From positions 1-8,429 of the forward strand of contig JAGVUW010000329.1 of assembly GCA_019136035.1 (NCBI GenBank): DNA of 8,429 nt, given 5' to 3'. Numbering within the stretch: the first letter of the stretch is position 1; every line of letters starts with the position of its first letter. Position numbers and translations under genes: made by a program. Source of the stretch: Verrucomicrobiota bacterium (GTDB lineage: Bacteria > Verrucomicrobiota > Lentisphaeria > Oligosphaerales > JAFGRS01). Positions 1 through 7,700 of this stretch are shown piece after piece. The notes beneath the pieces were generated by a model. It ran no database searches, was not told the DNA's origin, and worked only from the letters and a program-made list of their open reading frames with translations.

Positions 1-2
1 TG

Positions 3-701
3 GCGACGAACCTCCTCGAGCGCGAGGTGCCCGGCAGCACGGGGCTGTTTGTGCAGGGCGCCCAGGGCGACGTGAACTCCTGCGTTGTGCACAAGCCCGA
101 GCCCGAGTCGCTCCTGGCCCTCGATGTCGTGGCCGGTCGTTACGCCCGTGCCGTTCGGCAGGCCCTGTCGGCGGCCGTGCCGATGCCGGTCGACGGCCTG
201 GCCTGCGTGCATGAGCGCCTCGTCTTCACGCGCAAGCCATGGGGTGCCGACGAGCTGCGCCGGCGTCTGCGCGAGTGTGAGGCCTTTCTGCATCGCCCGG
301 ATGCCCACGACGACTTTGCCGAGGGCGGCCGCAACGTCCGCATGGAGACGGTGTACGCCCTCTCACTGCGCGCGCTTCTCGGCAGGCTTGAGCGCGGCGA
401 GGACCTGGCGACCCCGACCGAGGTCATGGGCCTGCGCCTGGGGCCGTTGACGATCCTCGGCAGCGGCTTCGAGACCATGCAGGCGATCAAGAATGACGTC
501 GTGGCCGGTGCCCGCGGGCCGCATACCTGGGTCAGCAGCCTGACCAACGACTCGACCGGCTATGCGCCGGACCGCGACGTGGCCGCCCGGGGCGGCTACG
601 CGGCGGACATGGTCCCGCTGATCATCGGGACAGTGCCCTACGCCGGTATTCATGACGAACTGGTCGCGGCCCTGCTGCGGCTCGACCGCGCCCTGGAGTG
701 A
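3..701 (+). CDS. Neutral/alkaline ceramidase-like protein, C-terminal part (5' truncated by window edge)
   Basis: The frame is open from the first bases of the window, so this is the 3' part of a longer gene; 232 residues are visible. I recognise the neutral/alkaline non-lysosomal ceramidase N-terminal (catalytic) domain family. The signs are a beta-strand followed by FVQGAQGDVNSC (residues 16-27), then a region resembling the metal-site strand (LGPLTILGSGFETMQAIK, about 147-164), then TNDSTGYAPDRD (181-192) and GGYAADM (197-203), which correspond to the family's Asn-Gly-Tyr and GGYE segments. Characterised members hydrolyse the amide bond of ceramide outside the cytoplasm using zinc. Many planctomycete-type homologues have only this domain and no proven substrate. 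Odd points: the family's nucleophile motif GD-x-S-P reads GDVNS here, and the usual GE of the metal-site strand reads GS, so activity is uncertain. The stop lies 4 bases before the next start, which suggests an operon. An internal GTG at 27 is not the real start, because the matching sequence continues upstream of it. Confidence 0.7.
   Translation, partial: ATNLLEREVPGSTGLFVQGAQGDVNSCVVHKPEPESLLALDVVAGRYARAVRQALSAAVPMPVDGLACVHERLVFTRKPWGADELRRRLRECEAFLHRPDAHDDFAEGGRNVRMETVYALSLRALLGRLERGEDLATPTEVMGLRLGPLTILGSGFETMQAIKNDVVAGARGPHTWVSSLTNDSTGYAPDRDVAARGGYAADMVPLIIGTVPYAGIHDELVAALLRLDRALE
694..697 (+). promoter_or_regulatory. Ribosome binding site for the gene at 706
   Basis: GGAG lies 8 bases before ATG 706, inside the last codons of the preceding gene. 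It decides the start: the in-frame ATG at 652 would overlap the upstream gene by 50 bases, and it would place about 18 extra residues ahead of a clear signal peptide. Confidence 0.7.
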
Positions 702-705
702 CCCG

Positions 706-2688
706 ATGAAGCGACGGACGATGGCGATTGGGGTGGCCCTGGCGGGTCTGCTGAGCTCTGCGGTGGCTCTGGGGCAGGGCATCGAGTCGGGCGAGGTCCT
801 CCTGGCTGACGACTTCGACCGCTTTCAGGTCTCGACGGCCGATCTGGGGGCGCTTCCGGGCGGTTCTCACCGCTGGGTCAAGCGTGTGCCGAGTGTCGAC
901 GGCCGTGTTCTGGACGAGCTGATCACCGGCAACGGCGGGTCGTTGCGTCTGGCGTACAGCTCGGGGAATCCGCCGCACGACACCGGCGTGGCGGTCGAGG
1001 GCTTCAGCCTGGCCGACGGCGTCATCAGCCTGGTGGTGGGGCCGTCGCGTCTGGCGGATCGCGGCCATCGTGCCATCGTCTCGTACCGCGCTGTGGACGC
1101 CCAGGCGGCGGCCGGCGGGATGGCCCCCGGGGCCTACCACGTCGAGCTCTCCGGCGACTGGTCCGGGAGTCGCGACGTGATCCTGCGCTACGGCAGTGAG
1201 CGTCTGGCGGTCGCCGACCTGGGGCCGCGGCGCGACCCGGCGGGCAGCGAGCGGCTGCGGGTGAGCTTCTGTGGTGACCACCACCAGGTCCACGTCAACG
1301 ACGCGCTGGTGATCGACGTCTGGGAATCGCAGGCCGGCCGCAGCGCGGCCGGCGCGGTGGGCTTTGGCGGCTTCTACTCGATCGGGTCCTTTGACGACTT
1401 CCGGGTCGAGGCAGCGCGCCCGGCGGCTGTGTCGGCGGCCGGTCGCGGCGATCCCTGGCAACCCCTGTGGTTCCAGGGTCGCCCCTTCTTCGTCCTGGGG
1501 ACCTTCGACCTGCCGCGGCCCGAGGACATGGCCGAGTGGCTCGATGCCGGCGGCAATGCCGCGATCGTGGACTGCGCCCGCGAGGCGGACCCGGCGGCGC
1601 GGGCTGCCCGCATCCGCGGCTGGATCGCCCGAGCCGAGGAGCGCAACGTCGCCTTGGTCTACTATCCCCTGATCGACCTCTACGGCACCGACCAGGGCGG
1701 CCCGACCGTGCCCACGGCCGCCGCCACGGCGCCGCTCGCTGCGGTCATGCGCGAGGTCCTGCAGATGACCGCGGCCGACCCGCGGACGCTGGGCTACTGG
1801 ACCTTCGACGAGCCCGAGAATCACCTCTACAAGGCCTACAAGGAGTGGGATCAGCGTCGCGATGTCGGCCTGGCCGAGTGGATGGCCGGCGGTTACCAGT
1901 GGCTCTATGACTTAATTAAGGAAGAGCACCCGGCGGCCTACGTCATGCCGACGCTGGGATGGTGGACGACCTACGAGCCGGCGGCGGCGATGTACGACGT
2001 GAATGTCCCGAATGCCTACCCGCAGTCGGGCGCTCCGCTGAGCGGTGATCTCTTCCAGGCGGTCTTTGACGCCGCCAAGGCCGCCGAGGCCGTGCGCTCC
2101 TGCGGCCGCACCGGCTTCGTCTACATGCCGCCGTGCTTCGATGTCATCCAGGAGCCGTACCGTGCCGCGACCCTGGCCGAGATGCGCTACCTGTGCTTCG
2201 GGCCGCTGACGCAGGGGGCCCAGGGCCTCCTGCCCTGGCGGCTGAACCGCGCCACGCCGGGGTACCGCCGCGCCGTGGTCTACCCGGTCATGCGGCAGGT
2301 CAAGGCGCTGGTGCCCTGGCTCCTCGGTCAGGCCTGCCCGGGGCGGGTCCGCAGCAGCGCGGATGCGCCCACGGCCGACTACCTGCAGAAGCTGCCCCTG
2401 CGCGTGCGCACGGTCATTGGCGAGGCCGCGGCCGAGAAGGTCGCGGTGGACGGCCTGAACGACTGCAGCTACTGCCTGCGGCGCCGGCCCGACAACAGCT
2501 ACCTGCTCCTGGCGGTCAGCAACCGCCGCGAGCCCCTGGCGGTGACCTTCACCCTGGACGGCATGGGGGCGCTCCCGGAGACGGCCCTGGAGGCGCTGGA
2601 GTACGCCCGCACGCCGATTGTGGAGGGGCATATCGAGACGGTCTTCGAGCCCTTCGGCGTGCGTGCCTGGATCATCGAGCCGCTGTGA
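706..2688 (+). CDS. Secreted glycoside-hydrolase-like protein, ConA-like domain plus TIM-barrel-like domain
   Basis: This is a 660-residue exported protein of unknown substrate. Residues 1-24 form a signal peptide: basic MKRR, hydrophobic core, and an Ala/Gly-rich exit near AVALG-QG. Residues about 30-235 look like a ConA-like/LamG-type beta-sandwich (LLADDFDRF at the start, a carrier-type strand VHVNDALVIDVW, and ending SIGSFDDFRVE). This architecture is common in proteins related to the DUF1080/3-keto-disaccharide hydrolase fold. Residues about 250-545 read as a glycoside-hydrolase-like barrel: FFVLGTFDLPRPEDMAEWLDAGGN (261-284), then GYWTFDEPE (363-371) at a strand end, with Glu369 a candidate catalytic acid. 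PPCFDVIQEP (475-484) offers Glu483 as a possible second carboxylate, and QGAQGLLPWRL (503-513) resembles the late-barrel GA-x-G-x-x-x-W strand. Residues about 575-660 form a small beta-sandwich (SYLLLAVSNRREP). The gene follows the ceramidase-like gene by 4 bases and converges on the next gene with a 13-base gap and no evident terminator. Domain types are inferred from motifs; the glycoside hydrolase family is not assigned. Confidence 0.7.
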   Translation: MKRRTMAIGVALAGLLSSAVALGQGIESGEVLLADDFDRFQVSTADLGALPGGSHRWVKRVPSVDGRVLDELITGNGGSLRLAYSSGNPPHDTGVAVEGFSLADGVISLVVGPSRLADRGHRAIVSYRAVDAQAAAGGMAPGAYHVELSGDWSGSRDVILRYGSERLAVADLGPRRDPAGSERLRVSFCGDHHQVHVNDALVIDVWESQAGRSAAGAVGFGGFYSIGSFDDFRVEAARPAAVSAAGRGDPWQPLWFQGRPFFVLGTFDLPRPEDMAEWLDAGGNAAIVDCAREADPAARAARIRGWIARAEERNVALVYYPLIDLYGTDQGGPTVPTAAATAPLAAVMREVLQMTAADPRTLGYWTFDEPENHLYKAYKEWDQRRDVGLAEWMAGGYQWLYDLIKEEHPAAYVMPTLGWWTTYEPAAAMYDVNVPNAYPQSGAPLSGDLFQAVFDAAKAAEAVRSCGRTGFVYMPPCFDVIQEPYRAATLAEMRYLCFGPLTQGAQGLLPWRLNRATPGYRRAVVYPVMRQVKALVPWLLGQACPGRVRSSADAPTADYLQKLPLRVRTVIGEAAAEKVAVDGLNDCSYCLRRRPDNSYLLLAVSNRREPLAVTFTLDGMGALPETALEALEYARTPIVEGHIETVFEPFGVRAWIIEPL

Positions 2689-2701
2689 GGCGGCGGCGGT
2701 C

Positions 2702-3253
2702 TCAGCGCGGCTTGCAGACCACCTCGAGGATATGCGTGTCGAAGAAGTCCTGCGTGTGCGCCGCGCGGATGACGATGGCGGTATCGGCGCCGCTGCCGTA
2801 GCCGCCGATGGCGACGACCTCGCGGCCCGGCGGGATGAGGCCGGCATCGACGGCCATGCAGGTGACCTCGACGGCGACCTTGAAGCCGTCACCGAAGATC
2901 CTGAGTGCCTGCGCGACGATCTCGTCGGCCTGCACCGCGCCCAGACGGCGCTTCACGGCCCGGCCCATCATGCCGAAGGCGTGGCCGGCGAAGACCACAT
3001 GGGCGCCGGTCGAGTCGAGGGTCTCGCGCGCCGCCGCGTCGAGCCGTTCGGCGAAGATGCCGTTGACGACGATGACATTGAACCCCGCGAAGAGGGTGGC
3101 GGCACGCACTCCGGTGGCGCCCGAGGTCGAGGCGACCACCACGTCCTTCAGGCCCAGGGTCAGGGCGCGCTGCAGGCCCAACGCCAGGGTGGCGTCGGTG
3201 TTGGCAGGGCCGCTCTCGGGAAAGCAGACTGTCGTGACTTCCGGCAGGCTCAT
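2702..3253 (-). CDS. Pyruvate kinase alpha/beta (C-terminal) domain protein, stand-alone
   Basis: This is a 183-residue cytosolic protein that matches, over its whole length, the stand-alone 'pyruvate kinase alpha/beta domain-containing protein' family of archaea and various bacteria (the PK_C fold without the kinase barrel). Visible family signatures are GPANTD (residues 15-20), VVVASTSGATG (38-48), GHAFG (90-94), GDGFKVAVEVTCMAVDAGLIP (121-141), GREVVAIGGYGSGADTA (143-159), a His near 166, FFDTHI (170-175) and a terminal CKPR. No biochemical role is established for these proteins; in true pyruvate kinases this domain binds allosteric effectors. The start at 3253 is chosen because the frame is preceded by GAGGAG with 10 bases of spacing and the conserved family sequence begins there. 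An upstream GTG start at 3343 in the same frame would add a basic, low-complexity leader unlike the family. It is the only gene on this strand and the only non-exported product in the window, so it is probably functionally separate from its neighbours. Confidence 0.82.
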   Translation of the reverse strand: MSLPEVTTVCFPESGPANTDATLALGLQRALTLGLKDVVVASTSGATGVRAATLFAGFNVIVVNGIFAERLDAAARETLDSTGAHVVFAGHAFGMMGRAVKRRLGAVQADEIVAQALRIFGDGFKVAVEVTCMAVDAGLIPPGREVVAIGGYGSGADTAIVIRAAHTQDFFDTHILEVVCKPR

Positions 3254-3263
3254 GGAAACGCAT

Positions 3264-3269
3264 CTCCTC
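3264..3269 (-). promoter_or_regulatory. Ribosome binding site for the minus-strand gene at 3253
   Basis: On the minus strand the sequence reads GAGGAG, 10 bases before the ATG at 3253. The ATG at 3263 overlapping its end is out of frame with the conserved protein. Confidence 0.6.
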
Positions 3270-3315
3270 GTCTGGCATCCGCGGTGACGTGCGACGTGCC
3301 GCCGTCGGGCGCCAT

Positions 3316-3343
3316 ACCATACACCCCCAGGCGCGATGACCAA
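3316..3343 (-). promoter_or_regulatory. Candidate promoter for the minus-strand gene
   Basis: On the minus strand TTGGTC (3338-3343) and TATGGT (3316-3321) are separated by 16 bases. The -10-like element sits in one of the few AT-richer patches of the intergenic region, about 60 bases before the start codon. The match to the sigma-70 consensus is moderate at the -10 (4 of 6) and poor at the -35 (3 of 6). This is an inference by eye. Confidence 0.3.
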
Positions 3344-3456
3344 CGCGGAGGCGGGAGTGCATCAGCGGCGGCGCGGACCCGCCCGAACCGCCTGACCGGT
3401 CTGGCCGCCCGGCCGCGGCGACGGCGCGGTTCAGCTTGCTTCAGCCGGTTGGCGGC

Positions 3457-3485
3457 TGTGCAGACTCCCATTCGCCGGCTAGAGT
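3457..3485 (+). promoter_or_regulatory. Weak candidate promoter for the 3618-8093 gene pair
   Basis: TGTGCA (3457-3462) and TAGAGT (3480-3485) are 17 bases apart, each matching 4 of 6 consensus positions. If used, the transcript would start near 3492 and carry the 3518-3552 hairpin in a leader of about 125 bases. In DNA this GC-rich such matches can arise by chance. Confidence 0.22.
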
Positions 3486-3517
3486 GTCGGGTGGTGCCGC
3501 CACCCATGGGCCGGTTC

Positions 3518-3552
3518 GCCCCCCGCGGGCGCTGTTGGCGCCCGCGGGGGGC
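3518..3552 (+). repeat. Perfect 15-bp inverted repeat with 5-base loop in the leader of the 3618 gene
   Basis: The left arm GCCCCCCGCGGGCGC (3518-3532) and right arm GCGCCCGCGGGGGGC (3538-3552) are exact reverse complements around the loop TGTTG. The stem is entirely G-C. No T-run follows, so it is not a classical intrinsic terminator in the plus direction, and the bases before it on the other strand give no T-run either. It could be a leader structure, a transcript-stability element or a protein-binding palindrome. It ends 65 bases before the ATG at 3618. Confidence 0.8.
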
Positions 3553-3605
3553 CACGGACGGCGCCGGGGACTGGGCTGTCGTGGGTGCACCACAGATGAT
3601 GACGC

Positions 3606-3611
3606 GGGAGG
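3606..3611 (+). promoter_or_regulatory. Ribosome binding site for the gene at 3618
   Basis: GGGAGG lies 6 bases before ATG 3618. The adjacent in-frame GTG at 3615 would leave only 3 bases, so ATG 3618 is preferred. Confidence 0.7.
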
Positions 3612-3617
3612 CCTGTG

Positions 3618-4649
3618 ATGATCAGGACGCGATGGGCTCTGGTCGGTTTTCTGGCTGTGGCTCTGTGCACGGTTGCCGCCGGTGCCGACGGCCCGGGTGT
3701 GGCCGAGCGCCGGGCCCAGGTCGGGCAGGCGGCGGCGCTGGGGGCAGAGGGCCTTCCGGCCCTCCAGGCGGCGTTGGATGACCCCAGTGCCCTGGTGTGC
3801 CGTGCCGCGGTACGGGCCCTGGTCCAGATGGGCGACGGGGCGCAGGGCGCCCTCGAGGCGGCGCTGGGCAACCGTGACCCCGTGGTTCGCCGTGCCGCGC
3901 TCCTGGCGCTGGCCGGCGATCCGTCGCCGGGCGGTGTCGCCCGGATAGCCCGTGGTATCGACGACGCCGACGCGTTGGTGCGCGAGGCTGCGGTGCAGTG
4001 GCTGGTCGAGGTGACGCCGGCGTCCGACGAGGTTGTGGCGCTCCTGCGCCGGGTGGAGAATGACGCCTCGCCCGAGATCCAGGCGGCCGCCCTCACCGCA
4101 CTGGCGGCGCTGGCACCGGCCGCGGGGGCCTTCCATCCGCCGGCGCGGGATGTGGTTCTCCTGCGCCAGCGTCCGGACATGGTGGACCACGTCGCTTCGA
4201 TTGTCGCGGCTGCCACGGTCCCGCTGCCGCGGGAAGGCTGGCGCTTCCGGGTGGACCCGGCCGGCGAGGGCCATGTGCAGAGGTGGTTCGAACCGGCGTA
4301 TGACGACGCCCGCTGGAACGACATGCAGATCGAGACGGCGTGGATGGCGGGCTACACCGGTGTGGGCTGGTACCGCCGGACCATCGACCTGCCGGCACGG
4401 CCCGAGCACCTCGCCGCGGAGATGGTCTTCGGGGGCGTGGATGAGTGCGCCTGGGTGTGGGTCAACGGCGTCTACGTCGGCGGCCAGGACATCGGTCCCG
4501 AGGGCTGGAACCAGCCTTTCCGGGTGGATGTGACGCGGGAACTGCGCTGGGGCGAGCCGAACCAGATTACGGTCCGGGTCCTGAATTCAGCGGCGGCCGG
4601 TGGCATCTGGCGGCCGGTTCGCATCGAGGCGTTGACCCTGAAGCGTTAA
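3618..4649 (+). CDS. Secreted HEAT-repeat protein fused to a GH2 N-terminal-type sugar-binding jelly roll, no catalytic domain
   Basis: This 343-residue exported protein has a signal peptide at residues 1-23 (MIRTRWALVGFLAVALC, exit near AAGA-DG). Residues about 30-167 are HEAT-like alpha repeats: units near 38-70, 75-100, 103-131 and 137-166, each with the ALV-x-x-AAV-x-AL or PVVRRAALLAL pattern typical of PBS-lyase/HEAT repeats. Residues about 200-340 match the sugar-binding domain of glycoside hydrolase family 2 (beta-galactosidase/glucuronidase N-terminal jelly roll). The motifs are EGWRFRVDP, a YDDARW segment, GWYRRTIDLP (250-259), WVWVNGVYVGG (279-289), GWNQPFRVDVT (296-306) and GGIWRPVRIE (328-337). 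The GH2 Ig and TIM-barrel domains that normally follow are absent and the protein stops cleanly, so it should bind sugar or protein rather than hydrolyse. HEAT repeats suggest a scaffold. It probably shares an operon with the large protein 78 bases downstream. The fold calls are firm; the role is inferred. Confidence 0.8.
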   Translation: MIRTRWALVGFLAVALCTVAAGADGPGVAERRAQVGQAAALGAEGLPALQAALDDPSALVCRAAVRALVQMGDGAQGALEAALGNRDPVVRRAALLALAGDPSPGGVARIARGIDDADALVREAAVQWLVEVTPASDEVVALLRRVENDASPEIQAAALTALAALAPAAGAFHPPARDVVLLRQRPDMVDHVASIVAAATVPLPREGWRFRVDPAGEGHVQRWFEPAYDDARWNDMQIETAWMAGYTGVGWYRRTIDLPARPEHLAAEMVFGGVDECAWVWVNGVYVGGQDIGPEGWNQPFRVDVTRELRWGEPNQITVRVLNSAAAGGIWRPVRIEALTLKR

Positions 4650-4665
4650 GGGCGCGCCCGGCGGG

Positions 4666-4690
4666 CGGTCCGCGCCGATGGCGCGGGTCG
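4666..4690 (+). repeat. Intergenic hairpin between the HEAT/GH2N gene and the large hydrolase-like gene
   Basis: CCGCGCC (4670-4676) and GGCGCGG (4680-4686) pair perfectly around the loop GAT. As RNA the stem extends outward to 11 bp (4666-4690) with two G-U pairs. No T-run follows, so read-through into the downstream gene is likely. It could tune the ratio of the two products or protect a processed 3' end. Confidence 0.55.
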
Positions 4691-4712
4691 GCGCCGTGGC
4701 GCTTGGGAGTAT

Positions 4713-4719
4713 GGGAAGG
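4713..4719 (+). promoter_or_regulatory. Ribosome binding site for the gene at 4728
   Basis: GGGAAGG ends 8 bases before ATG 4728. The in-frame GTG at 4719 overlaps this site and is therefore rejected as the start. Confidence 0.65.
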
Positions 4720-4727
4720 TGACCACC

Positions 4728-7700
4728 ATGAAGCAACTCTGGGCGATGGCGCTGGCGGTCTGGTGCGTTTCGGCCGTGGGGGCGGAGGCGCCGTGGAAGA
4801 CGTTATACAGCGGCGACGATGCCACCGGCGACCGTGTCATCGCGCTGTGGCAGTTCCAGCCCGGCGCCGAGGCAGCGGACGGTTCCGGCCGGGGGCATAC
4901 GCTGACCCTGCGCGGGGCGAGCCGGTTCGCCCCGGACGGCCTCTTCGGCGCCTGCCTGGAGTCCTTCAACTCCGATGACAAGGATACGCCCTGCGGCGCC
5001 ACCGCGAAGAACCACCCGGCGCTGACGCCGAAGGGCGCCTTCACCGTCGAGATGTGGATCCGTCCTAAGGCGGAGCTGGCGGAGGGCACGAGCTTCATGC
5101 TCCTGGACAAGCAGTACTTCCGTAGGGACGGCAACCCCCGCGGCAACAAGGACTACCAGATCGCGATGCGGCCGGCCAGCGGCGGCCGTTTCATGATGGA
5201 CGCCTACATCGGCCACGGCGACGCCGCGTCGCACTACCCCTCCGCTGCCGTGGCTCTTCCGACCGGTGAGTGGACCCACCTCGCCTTCGCCTATGACGGC
5301 GCCGGCCTGGGGCGGTTCTTCGTCGACGGCCGCCCGGCCGGCCAGACGCGGCGCGAGGGCGCCGGTCCGGCGGCGCCGGGACCGCACCCCCTCGTCATCG
5401 GCGGCCGTGTGGGCAGCACGCACAGCGGCTTCCCCGGGTTCATCGACCAGGTCCGCCTCATTGAGGGCGCGCCGGCCTGGATGCCGGCCGTGGCGGCTGC
5501 AGCGCCGCCGGCGGGAGCGGCGGTGCCGGGAGCGGCGGAGGCCGCGCCGGCGGGGGCGTCGCTGGCGGTGGCCGGCGGCCGGACGGTGTTTCAGCGCCTG
5601 GAGGCCGACGCCACGGTCACCCTGAGGGTGGTCAACAACCTGGGCGAGCCGCTTCAGGGCCTGCGGGTGTCGGCCCGCCTTGACGGCTCTCCCATGGGGG
5701 GCGCGCCGCGCGTGCCGGACGTGGCGTCGGGCGGTCGGGCCCGCATCCGCATCCCGGTGGATACGGCGTTGAAGCCGGGCGCGTATGCCCTCACGGCGCG
5801 TCTGGAGGGCCAGTCTGGGGGCACGCCCGTAGCCCTCGAGGCCGCGGGCCGGGTCACGATCGTGGCGCGGCCGCTGCCGCATGTCCTGCCGGTCGTCATG
5901 TGGGGCATCCCCGAGATGTCGTACAAGGTGACGGACTTCGCATCGCTGAAGGCCATGGGCTTCACCCACACCATGCTTCGCGAGACCGACGTGGCCAACT
6001 TCCCTCGCATCTGGGAGGCGGGGAAGCCGGTGGTGCCGTCGCTGACGCCGGACTCGGCCCTGGCGCAGATGGACCAGATGCTGGCCGAGGGCCTGCGCTA
6101 CGTCATCAGCCTGTCGCCGGCGCGGTGGGTCATGCAGGGCGGCCCGGACGCGGCGGCGCGCCAGGCGCACTTCCAGCGTGTCAACCGCAGCGGCGAGGCC
6201 TATGGGCGGAGCAACCCCTGCGGGCAGTTCCCGGAGATCCAGCGCTTCTGCCACGACGTCGGCCTGTCCATCAGCCAGGTCTTCGGGGAGCACCCGGCGC
6301 TGGATGGCGCTCTGATCCACACCGAGTACCGCGACGGCTCCGGCCTGTGCTTCCACCCGCACGACCTGGAGGCGTACCGGGCGTACGCCGGTCGCGACAT
6401 TCCACCGGAGGCGGTGGACCGTGGCGGCGTGCCGGCGCGACGGCGCCGGGAGTTCGTGCCCTTCAACGGCATCGTCGCCGAGGATCACCCCATCCCGGCC
6501 TTCTACCGCTGGTTCTGGAGCCGGGGCGACGGCTGGAATGAGCTGCATTCACAGGTCCACCGCGGGCTGAAGGCCGGCGCCCATGAGGGCTTCTGGACCT
6601 TCTTCGACCCGGCCACGCGCTGTCCGCCGGTGTGGGGCAGCGGCGGGGAGGTTGACGTCCTGTCGCAGTGGACCTACACCTACCCGGACCCGCCGCGCAT
6701 GGGCCTGGCCACGGACGAGCTCTTCGCCATGGCCGAAGGCCGCCCCGGCCAGCGTGTGATGAAGATGACTCAGGCGATCTGGTATCGCAGCCAGACCGCG
6801 CCGAACCTGCCCGCGCAGGAAGCCGACCGCGTCGCCTGGGAGAAGGCCGAACCCGAGGCGAAGTTCATCACCATTGCCCCGGACCACCTTCGCGAGGCGT
6901 TCTGGCTAAAGCTGTCCCGTCCGGTGCAGGGGATCATGGTCCACGGTTCGCAATCCCTGGGTATGGGCGACCCCAACCACACCCACAGCTATCGCTATAC
7001 CAACCCCGACACCCGCAAGGCCCTGGCCGAGGTGATCCAGGCGGTGGTGGTTCCCCTGGGGCCGGCGCTGCTGCAGATTCCTGACCCCAAGGCGGAGATC
7101 GCGGTGCTGCAGAGCTTCACCTCGACTGTCTTCGGCACGCCGTCGACGTGGGGGTGGGGCAACGGCTGGATGGCGGACGTGTACCTGGCGTTGCAGTGGG
7201 CCCGGCTCCAGCCGCGCGTGATCTACGAGGATGCCATCCAGCGTGACGGCCTGGACGGCATCCGCGTGCTGGTCCTGCCCGACTGCCCGGTGCTGCCCGC
7301 GGGCGTCTGCGACCGTATCCTGGCCTTTCAGCGTCAGGGCGGGGTGGTCGTGGCCGACGCCCGCCTGGCCAAGGCCATCACGCCGGACATCCTCATGAGC
7401 CAACCCAAGGCCGAGGCCGCCCCCGACCTCAGGAAGGCGAGCCTGCAGGCCCTGGGCGAACAGCTCCGGCAGGACCTGGCACCGGTGCTTACCTGGCAGG
7501 CGGACTCGTCGGATCCTGACATGATGGTCCGGCGGCGCCAGTACAACGACACCGAGTACCTCTTCGCGGTCAACGACAAGCGGACCTACGGCGATTACGT
7601 GGGGCAGCACCGCCTGGTGATGGAGAAGGGCCTGCCGAACCAGGCCACGCTGTCGATCCGCCGTCCCGGGGCGTCTGTGTATGACCTCGTGGACTGCCGC

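Larger units (their letters stand above)
3254..3617. other. Divergent intergenic region
   Basis: This stretch of about 364 bases lies between divergently transcribed genes. It contains the two ribosome binding sites, weak candidate promoters on both strands, and a perfect 15-bp hairpin at 3518-3552. Open frames cross it, but their translations are Arg/Pro/Ala-rich with no recognisable domain. I see no tRNA, no small-RNA signature and no mobile-element end here. Confidence 0.6.

Noticed and set aside
622..1824. Long open frame on the minus strand, 400 codons
   Set aside because: It is antisense to the plus-strand gene at 706, with low-complexity Arg/His-rich translation, no recognisable domain and no convincing ribosome binding site.
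3264..3343. Upstream GTG start for the minus-strand gene
   Set aside because: The extension is basic and unlike the family, while the start at 3253 has a ribosome binding site and begins where family similarity begins.
3385..3432. Inverted repeat GAACCGC / GCGGTTC in the intergenic region
   Set aside because: Seven-base arms 34 bases apart with a GC-rich centre are expected by chance at this composition.
2618..3781. Plus-strand open frame of 387 codons crossing the pyruvate kinase-domain gene and the intergenic region
   Set aside because: It overlaps three supported features, is antisense to a clearly conserved protein, and degenerates into Arg/Gly/Pro-rich text.
4803..6548. Long open frame on the minus strand, 581 codons
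   Set aside because: It is fully antisense to the well-supported secreted protein. Its translation is Arg/His/Gly-rich without domains, as expected for the antisense of GC-rich codons.
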